Positions 55,709 to 64,000 of a stretch of 64,000 nt of DNA are shown piece by piece. The position numbers and the translations under genes are program-made. A model generated the notes under the pieces. The model saw only the letters and a program-made list of their open reading frames with translations, ran no database searches and was not told the DNA's origin. The number at the start of each line of letters is the position of its first letter. Position 1 is the stretch's first letter. Source of the DNA: Acanthochlamys bracteata (taxonomy: Eukaryota; Streptophyta; Magnoliopsida; Pandanales; Velloziaceae); assembly GCA_019914995.1 (NCBI GenBank), contig CM034141.1:744001-808000 (forward strand), written 5' to 3'.

Positions 55709-58700
55709 TCAGTTGTGGGGCTCCTTACTGACGGACAATTGGAAGCCCGACTTCAGTTGGTTACTAGGAATATTATCATCGTTTTGCTTGTGGGGTTTGG
55801 ATTTCTCTCTACCATCATTAGACAAAGGCTTAGATGTATGACCTTGAATCGCTCCATGTTCTGATTCTGGCCTCCTCTTAATCTTTTTCTTCAAACTCCT
55901 ATCTTCATTTGCAACCAAGCTCGAGCTACCTATTCTACTCTTGCCATAATGCTTCGTGCTCTGATAATGCCCATAATCGATTACTGTCGAAGTTGATTCA
56001 CTCCTGTTGGACGACGCAAGGGCCTGACTGAAAATTTGTCTTTCTGAAGATGTGGAAACTGGATTAGCCAAGTCAGAAGGCCTTTCTTGTGCTGTTCGTA
56101 CAGCAGAAACTTGGCTATCCTCTCCTGACCGCATTGCTGCAAGCCGCTTCCTCTTCAGCCTCTCCTCTTCGCGTGCCTGCATCACAATATGAACATGAAA
56201 CTAGTCGGAAGCATTTAGCCAAAAGATTTCCCTTGATAAAAAACTTTGCTAAAATACCTACATAAATTTGATGTAGTTTTCCTGCTACTAGCAAGGGAAG
56301 CTTCTTAACATGCAAAATGAAAACAAGTAATTGCAAAACATAAAACTGTTCAATTATGAACAGGAACTCTCAGAAGTTAATAGGTACGCTCAAGACAGAT
56401 GCTTTCTTTGATGGTACTGCCGACCATAAAAGAGATATTTGTGAATGTAACCAAGTGATGCATTTCAATCAATGCATCTGTGCAATTTAGAATCTAGCAA
56501 CAACACGATGTGTGTGCATACATGTTTATATATACATGCATTTACTTATGAATGTAAGCTATATATAGCGGCCGAACCTTGTGTCGCCTTGATAATGACC
56601 TCTTTCGCTCCTTTGATCTGTAGATAGCTTCTTTAATTCCTTCGGCATCCATGTAACCAGTTGGCCACAATTCTGCAAGCTGGAAAAATGATAGAAATAT
56701 TTTAGTACAATATGTGCAATCTCGAAATAACAACAGGAAGTGCCAAATATTACCAAATACAAAGCATATCCAAGAGAGCCAAAAACCTACAAGACGTAAT
56801 AATGATGACAAGTGTACTAAATATCACAGATTTTTAAAATGCATCCATGAAGTATCCAAAAATAGATAGTAGGTATTTAAATGCACCCATGAAGTTAAAC
56901 TAAAACGTTTATCTCAAAAAGTTACCAGAATCATTAGATAACTGTAAGATATGTTTTCTACAAAACCAGCATAGTAAAGAAATGGCTGCAAAAATACAAA
57001 TTTAGGTAGTTGAATTTTTTACTGATTTTCACGCACCTCCACATAAAGCTTCCTACTCTGGGGGCCCCTGTCTTCATCCAGACCCTGAAAATAAAGCAGA
57101 GATGCAACCATTCACCCATCATACTAACAGCTAGAAATCAAGTTCTTGTAAAGAATAGGAGCAATAGAAAAGGATAGCAGGCATCCTAAAGTGTAAACAG
57201 CAAAAAATGAATCAAATGCTAAAGCTTTACCAAAAGTCCTCAAAGTTTCCCACTGGATAATATGAAAAGAGAAAGGATCTACTTAATGCTTCTAATTTCA
57301 TTAGGATCACCACTCTCTTGCAGAAAGGTTTCTTTATCATATGCAAATTTAGTTCCAAAATCTGGAACCAGAAAGTTTGCTAATTTTACCTGCAATTACC
57401 TATAACAGGCTTGAAATATTTCCAGGAGAAGATTTGTTACCTCAACACGCATATCATAGAGATCACATATCTTATCTTCCAAGGCTTTATCCATGCTATA
57501 TTTTCCAATAAGAGCTCTTCTATCATCTTTGGTGGGGGCTTCCTGAAAATCATCAGCTGATCCATCGTGGCTTTCTGCTACCTAATTCAGAACGAAACAA
57601 ATGTGAGAGGTAAAAATAGACAACTACCAAATAAACCTTCAGAAAGTCTCAGATGTCTTTAACCTTCTTAACCAACAAATGAAAACATCAATTATCTTTA
57701 GCACGCAGAATTCATTATACAGCCAATCATAGCCTCATCTTCACAGTAAATATTAACGTAATAAATGAGAAAATTCCATGCTCTCACCTTTGTCTTCACA
57801 AGGGAAACACGTGCTCTAATCATTTCATTGACCTCTTTCTTAATCTGTTGGAATCTATCATCCCTCTGCTGTTTTGCTGACAATCCTAGTTCAACCATCT
57901 CCTTCATATTTCTCTGCCATAGAAGAACTCAAATTTATCAATATATACCAAGTCTAGCATTCTTCATCTAAAATGAAACAACTGTTCAAAAACAGATGTG
58001 ACAAAATACCCAATGAATTTTGAAAAGTGAAAACAGAGACGACAAAGGAAATAAAAAATATTTGGGAAAAAAAAGGTTTTGCCAGTACTAAATTCAACAA
58101 AAGGAAAAAAAGATCTTGATATTTTCAAGCGGCATTTGGTACAGAAATCGGTGTTCATATCGTAAGGGGATGTACAAGAATTTTACATGAATTGCTGATT
58201 CCTTTCAAGTGTTTCATTAAAATTGGAATCACAATTATATAAAAGCTACAAATTCTAGAAAGGATATTTTAATTTTCAAATAATAAAAAAAGGACTTATA
58301 TAAATATTTTACTATTCAAATTAGTACAGTATGGAGAATTAACAAAGAACAGAAAAAGTGTAAGAAAATAAATAGTGGAAATGAGAAGCAAATCGATGGA
58401 GGAAATGGCAGAAATCAATAACCACAAATAGTTGGGAGTGGGAATGGGAATCATTAAAGAATTTTCACTAAGAAAAAACTAGAAAGGGGAATCGTCCATT
58501 CCCATTCTCTTTCCCAAAGATAAAAGCACCCAGCTAAACACGCCCTTAGAAGTACTATATGCAGCATTGTGACTTATATTGCTAATGTATTTTCTTCTTT
58601 TGCTATATGCATGAGTCTAATCTAACATTCCTAAGTGTTGAGATATTTCTATTAAATATATGTGTTCCCTGAAGATGAAATTCTTAGCATGACACACTGC

Positions 58701-61700
58701 AAAAGAGAGTCTAAGCAGAGCATGGGAAAGAGTTACGACTAGACATACAGTTAGGTATCCATATCTTTACTACTATTAAGCACGTGAGGAAATTAAAAAG
58801 GTAAAGTTTGAAATTTTCAAAAAATGCCTCTCTTCCTGTTTTGCACATAAATTTTAAATAAATAAATATTGAAAGATAAATTTGGAAAACCATTGAATTA
58901 AGCAAAATAATTATGTGAAAATGATTAAAGAATAAATAAACACAGAAAATTTAAGTAGAATTATCCTTTTTATCTCACAAATGAATTTTAAGTGTAGCTT
59001 TTTTCAAAAATTATTTATTTTATTTTCATTGAAAAATAGAAAAAAGAGATAAGGACTTTAATGTAGCAGAATAGAACATAAAAACCATAGCAGAAAGGAA
59101 AATAAAACCCATAGCAGAAAGGAAAAGAAAAACCAAACTTGATCATAAATTACAAAAAAGGAAAACTTAAACTAGAAAAGAAAAAACTCACAGATAAAAT
59201 AGACAACAAATAAAAAAAAGAAAAAGAGAATATAAGAAAGTAAAAAAGAAACAAACTAATAAAGCGACATGCTTTTCTTCCCTACTTTAACCTTCCTAAT
59301 CCTATTAGTTGCAAATACTTAATGCACTGGAATAATCTGTAAACCAATCTTGGTAGTTCTCTTTAGATCCTATGACCCAAAAAAATCTTTGTAGATGTTG
59401 ATTCGATAGTCTCATATGGAGTATGGACGCAAACTAGTCTTGCCCTTTTCTTATTAAATGCACAACTAGTTTCTAGTAAAAAGGAATTTAAGACAATCAG
59501 ATTGTGGTAGCTCGAGAATTTATCAAAATGAAGTATATGACAATTGAAAATGATATGAGGTTCTTTCTCTTCATTTATACCAGTTCCAACATTAAAAGCT
59601 CTATAGGATGACAAGTTAAAAGTTCCATATTACGTAAGCTTGCTTGTTTCCTATTATAGCTACCAGGAATCTGTTCATTTCTTTGGGAAATACAAGCATA
59701 GCCTACATTAGATTAAAATGAAGTGCAGTTAAAAAATCTGGATAGTTTTAAATGTGCAAACATTCGGGCTTATGACATTTAATGCCATTGTACATTCTCT
59801 TTTTTCCTAGATTCATGTCCTAATTCCAGATGCCTGAGCCGCATAAAGAAGAGTTACACTTCATATAGAAGTTGGGTTCTTGCAAAAGGAAAGAAATGAC
59901 ATATAAATTTAGAATTACGTTTTTGGAATCTAAGATGTCTACTCCTTCAGGTTTTAAGAGTTCATGAATTGGATTATTTTCTGGAACATAGTGAGAGTAC
60001 CTGTTTGGAAAAGCAATGGTGTTTGGAGTAAGGAATTTGAAAATTAATCTCTAAGGATTCATATGCATGAAAAAGATAGGAGCTATATGAAACACATAAC
60101 CAAAACTAACCAATTATAAATTGTTTATAAGATAAGTTGATTCCTTTTTCTTTCCTACTTTCCTCCATTTTCTCTTCATACTTCCTTTCTTTTTTATTCA
60201 AGACATCCACAACTTGGCCTTCTACTACTACGCCCATCTCTGTCACTGATGCTAACATCAGAACTCTTTGCTGGTCACGATTCTAGGCTAATCAAAGGTT
60301 TAAAGTTAGTAATGCTGAAAGTATCTTGTTTCCTTTGGTACATCTTAAGTATACACTATTGTAAGACATATTCTCCAGCAATGCATACTTCCATATGGAT
60401 CAGTTGTCAAGTGGTTTTCTCTTTAATAGCAGGCAAATCTCAAAGGTCAGTTCTGAATACAGTTAGCTTTTTTTTTTCAATATTTACTTGGCAACTGCAA
60501 CTTAAACCTACTTGAACAAGGTGGACATAGGAACAAATAAAAGGGATAATATCATGTCTTACTATTAGCATCTTATAAGAAAATTGAAAACAATAACAAT
60601 ATGTCTTTTCATGAGCATATCATAAGGAAATTGAGCGGTTTTCATAAGCTTTCCAACTTTCACCTTCAGTGTCTTCCGCTGAACCAAGTGGCCAAGAATT
60701 CCCATTAGACGATCTACTATGTCATCTTGTGAAATTTTGCCTTCACTGGCCTGCATTAGCAATTATACTTTTCTAGTAAGATTTATCAAATGCCTGTCTT
60801 TAAACAAAGTTTGGTCAAATGCAGAAAACTGTAAGAAGACCATATAATCCCCTGTAGAATTTGCATGAAACTTGCACAGGCCAAACAAAAACAATAGATT
60901 GCATATCGAAAATGGTATTTTGTAACAATAGTTACCCATCCTTATGTTGCCCAAACATTTTCACAGAAAATTAAATACATACGTAGAATCTAAAAGCAAA
61001 TACAAAACTTGAACACAATCACACATACATTTGAATATTGGCATAACATGCAGCATGCAATGCAAACAGTAAGTTATGTAATAATAACAGAGAAAATTTG
61101 CTAAAGTTTCCATCGTCGCTGCAAGGACATAAACTTAACAAAAGCAATAAGAAATTTGCATCAGTCAATACAGTACCGATAACCTAGCAACTTTGGCAAG
61201 CTTCTGGTTAACTTCTTGTGGTAGTCGCCTTTTCACTGATTGAGAAGAATTATCTGCTTCCAGTGAATCCATGTCTGATGGTCTACCTGCAAGACGTTTC
61301 AATGAGGAATAGTCGTTCATAAGCCTCTGAAGCAACAAGTAACAGAAAAGAAACAAATAACCCACTCAGCCATCAATAAGGAAGTAAATGAACAATGAAA
61401 TGTGACCCTCAGAACTTACATTCCGCAACAACTCTTTCCAAGTCACGAATGGCACGCTCAAGTGCTTTGTCTTTCTGTTTAGCAGCACCTTCTTTCAACC
61501 TTGTTGATGACGGAAGCTGCAAATTGGCAAGAAAGTCAAATTTCATTGGCAAATAGATCTACGCAAATAAAAAGGAAGTAGTAAAATTGATAAACTTGAA
61601 AAATCACTGCAGTAAACAAATAAAGCATGGTGCACTTATCAGAAGAAACCTAGCTCATTACAGTCAACTACATGGTCATCTTTGCACCGCAGCAAAGGAA

Positions 61701-64000
61701 AAAAAAAAGGGAGCTATCGTAGTTTTATCCATATACAAATATTACTTCTTTAAGAATCATTGAGTAAAAGCACCATTTTCACTTATCATATTAGGCTACA
61801 AATGCTATAGAAGATAACCAAGTTGTTTCCCAATTTATAATCCATTTCCAAAATAAGAAGTTTAACATTATTGCCAAAGGAAATAGAATAGATTTAAATC
61901 TATTTTTTATGTAAAATACAGAAGTCTATTTAAGATCTTCTATTGTTGTGAACTCAAATTATGTGCAAAACTAAACTCGTCAAGAATGAAAAAGAAAAAA
62001 TTGAAGGGCAAGACATAGGTAAGAACTAGACTTTGAACTCGTGACTCTAAATCATACAAAACCAAAATGCCACTATGACATAATTATTTTTATTGCGTAA
62101 CCAAAGCAAAGACCCTCAGCAAGAAACTTTGGTGCAGCTATAGCTTGAACATTCTAATTCATTTAGCATAACAGCAATACTTACTACTGCTTGCATGGCA
62201 AGGACACTTCCTGAAAAATTCATATCTACTCGCTCTTTGCACCTATCATTTTCATCATTTGATGACTTCTTTGCCTGAAATTCAATTTGAGATGAAGCAA
62301 CTTTCTCTTTAGGTGCCTGGTAAACATCATTAGATGATTCACCCGCACTCCTGCTTTTATGAACAAGATCCTTAGATGTAATGGCTGCAACCTTTTGCTT
62401 ATCTACATCCTTTGATTCCAAGGGCACTGGGACTACATCCTTATTTAATAGCTGCACAGATGAGTTCTCAAAATTGATGTAGGTGACACCAGCAGCCTTC
62501 TTTGTGCATGTGGCCTGAGGGCCCATTATGCTTTTGGCTTTACCTTCTTGACAATAATCATCTACCTTCAGAACTTCCGAGGTGTTAGACATCTTTTTTC
62601 CAACCAATGATGCATTACGTGCAGCAGCTTTCATGCGGACATTACCCACAGTTGGCAATTCCTTTGATATGTTTTGACCATCACTTTGACTTTTTGTTGA
62701 ATCTTTCCTTTTCCTTTTCCTTGGTGCCACATCTGGTGGCAGGCTAGGTTCACTTGAGTATAATAAAAGGAGAGCTGATTAGTTTAGAACTTTGTGGTGT
62801 CACCAAGTTGATTGCATTACACTTCTTGGCAAAAAAATAAAAACAGGAATTTTTGCAAGAATAAGTTTACTCAGACTCCTGAAACCAATATATCAATAAA
62901 TTAAAAATGTAGGAAAGTCAACTAATAGTCCAGGAGGATGATCTAAAAGGTGAAACTCTTGAAAGAGCAACTCAACTGTAGAAGTAAGAGTTGGTTCAAG
63001 GTGTCTTGGTAACTATCAGCTGAAGCTAAATAGGTATAAGCACAAGTGAATCAGTTCTACCATCAGAAGAAATGAAGAATGGATCAAATGTAAAATGTGT
63101 AGGACTGGCCTATATACTCTTGAAATAATAGCCAAAAACTGTAAATGGTCTAAGAGTCCTTAAATTCCTCACACGGTCGATTATAAATAACATGATCCTT
63201 TTGAGAAAAAAGGTGCAATTATTATAGTCCTACAAACATCAAGCTTTTTTTTATCTTCGCCTTTTTCCAAGTCCTGTAATTATTGCAGCTATATGCTAGA
63301 ACAAAATCTAATTTGCATAAATGTTTTTAGCTTATCCTAGATGAGATTAACTTATCCTAAATATGCTAGAATAAAATCTTTCCACTGGATGTCCTTGGAA
63401 TAAAAACGTTAAGTAAATCCTAATAGTAATTGGCATTGGTACATATCTCATTGTGAAAAGCAAGGGGTGTCAACTCGTTTTCTAGTTCTAGAACATAAAA
63501 CTGTGTTCCCTAAATATACCCATAACATCATATAGAGTTGTTAAACCTCTTCCAACATTTTTTCTTCAAGGCCCTAGCCCACCATCATGAAATTTCCAGC
63601 ACAGAAATACCCTCAAATGTTAAACATTAACTCTTAAAATATAAACTCAAGATAAAATCTGAGAACATTTCACTCTACCAAGAGAAGCAAGCAATAGAGC
63701 TTTGAGGAGGACTTACACTTGTTCTAACTTCCCTCTGTTCACAAAATACCCACTGTGCTTTGTTTCCAGCTTGTCAACCTGAAAGTATTCATCCTGAAAC
63801 CAAACTGGTAGTTGTCAATGAGAAACTAGGTATCATTAAGCTTAAATAGTGGAGCATCTGCTGAGTAAAATGGTGTAGAACCACAAATTGTCTCTGAAAT
63901 GGAATAAGAGAAAAACGATCTGGCCTTTGACTAAAGAGCAAATTGCAAAGCTATTTACTGTTTGGTGAGATACAAGACCTGATGCTGACGATATAGTGAG
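55709..64000 (-). CDS. UBN: Ubinuclein (HIRA complex subunit), 3' part; 5' end outside the window
   Basis: Ten exons on the minus strand join in frame: 63793-63717, 62752-62185, 61516-61420, 61286-61177, 60750-60664, 57913-57788, 57581-57441, 57084-57037, 56679-56578 and 56176-55709, giving the C-terminal 607 aa. The first visible exon carries the HUN motif core (DEYFQVDKLETKHSGYFVNR), which binds histone H3.3-H4. The middle domain includes VKRRLPQEVNQKLAKVARLS, IVDRLMGILGHLVQRKTLK, DKICDLYDMRVEGLDEDRGP and LAELWPTGYMDAEGIKEAIY, all typical of plant UBN1/UBN2. The C-terminus is basic and serine-rich. The protein works in the nucleus with HIRA and CABIN1 to deposit H3.3 outside replication. 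Exons upstream of 63793, including the start codon, lie mostly beyond 64000. One intron is 2.75 kb. Confidence 0.92.
57914..60663 (-). other. Large AT-rich intron of the ubinuclein gene
   Basis: The intron between the exons at 60664-60750 and 57788-57913 is 2750 bp, far longer than the gene's other introns seen here. It contains a probable MITE (58128-58552) and two copies of CCATAGCAGAAAGGAAAA spaced by about 24 bases near 59085-59126. No coding gene is seen. Confidence 0.7.
58128..58552. repeat. MITE-like element in the ubinuclein intron
   Basis: The block runs from about GCGGCATTTGGTAC to AGCTAAACACGCCCTTAG; these ends are imperfect inverted copies. Inside, GGGAGTGGGAATGGGAATCA is opposed by CATTCCCATTCTCTTTCCC, a subterminal inverted repeat often seen in plant MITEs. 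It has no open frame, and the borders are approximate. Confidence 0.45.

Overview
This window reads as nuclear DNA of a dicotyledonous plant. Intergenic DNA is very AT-rich, genes have several introns with GT-AG borders, and every recognisable protein belongs to a plant family. The protein sequences look like those of a rosid, possibly Malpighiales, but the species cannot be fixed from the sequence alone. All gene models were assembled by hand, using reading-frame continuity across splice sites and similarity to remembered families.

Layout from left to right: a three-exon MATE (DETOXIFICATION) transporter (+, 1008-3040); a decayed UBLCP1-type ubiquitin-like-domain CTD phosphatase (-, about 6395-8500); a La-related protein 1-type gene (+, 11485-14434); a 19-exon GH35 beta-galactosidase with a C-terminal lectin domain (+, 16517-22556); an uncharacterised two-helix membrane protein (+, 23471-24493); a DnaJ-B type co-chaperone (+, 26447-27835); an ATAF1-type NAC transcription factor with G-boxes in its promoter (+, 31761-33277); a STAY-GREEN-LIKE chloroplast protein (+, 35759-37592); translation initiation factor eIF5 with a long 5' UTR intron (-, 38653-41690); a BTB/POZ protein (+, 43163-45317); a decayed NAD-isocitrate dehydrogenase catalytic subunit (-, about 45735-48005); a RING / pseudokinase / WD40 protein (-, 48513-52219); a farnesylcysteine lyase (prenylcysteine oxidase) (+, 52527-54886); and the 3' part of a ubinuclein, a HIRA-complex histone chaperone subunit (-, 55709 to beyond 64000).

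The genes do not form one pathway. They are ordinary dispersed plant genes for transport, RNA binding, cell-wall galactose turnover, protein folding, stress transcription, chlorophyll metabolism, translation, ubiquitination, prenyl-cysteine recycling and chromatin. The most notable observations are the two non-processed pseudogenes, which keep their intron-exon layout but carry frameshifts and stops; the head-to-head RING and farnesylcysteine lyase genes, with about 300 bp between start codons; an exact 100-bp-period tandem duplication in the BTB intron; a GC-AG intron in the beta-galactosidase; and several families of short AT-rich elements with terminal inverted repeats in the intergenic DNA and large introns. 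I saw no CRISPR array, rRNA, tRNA, autonomous transposon or clearly new system.
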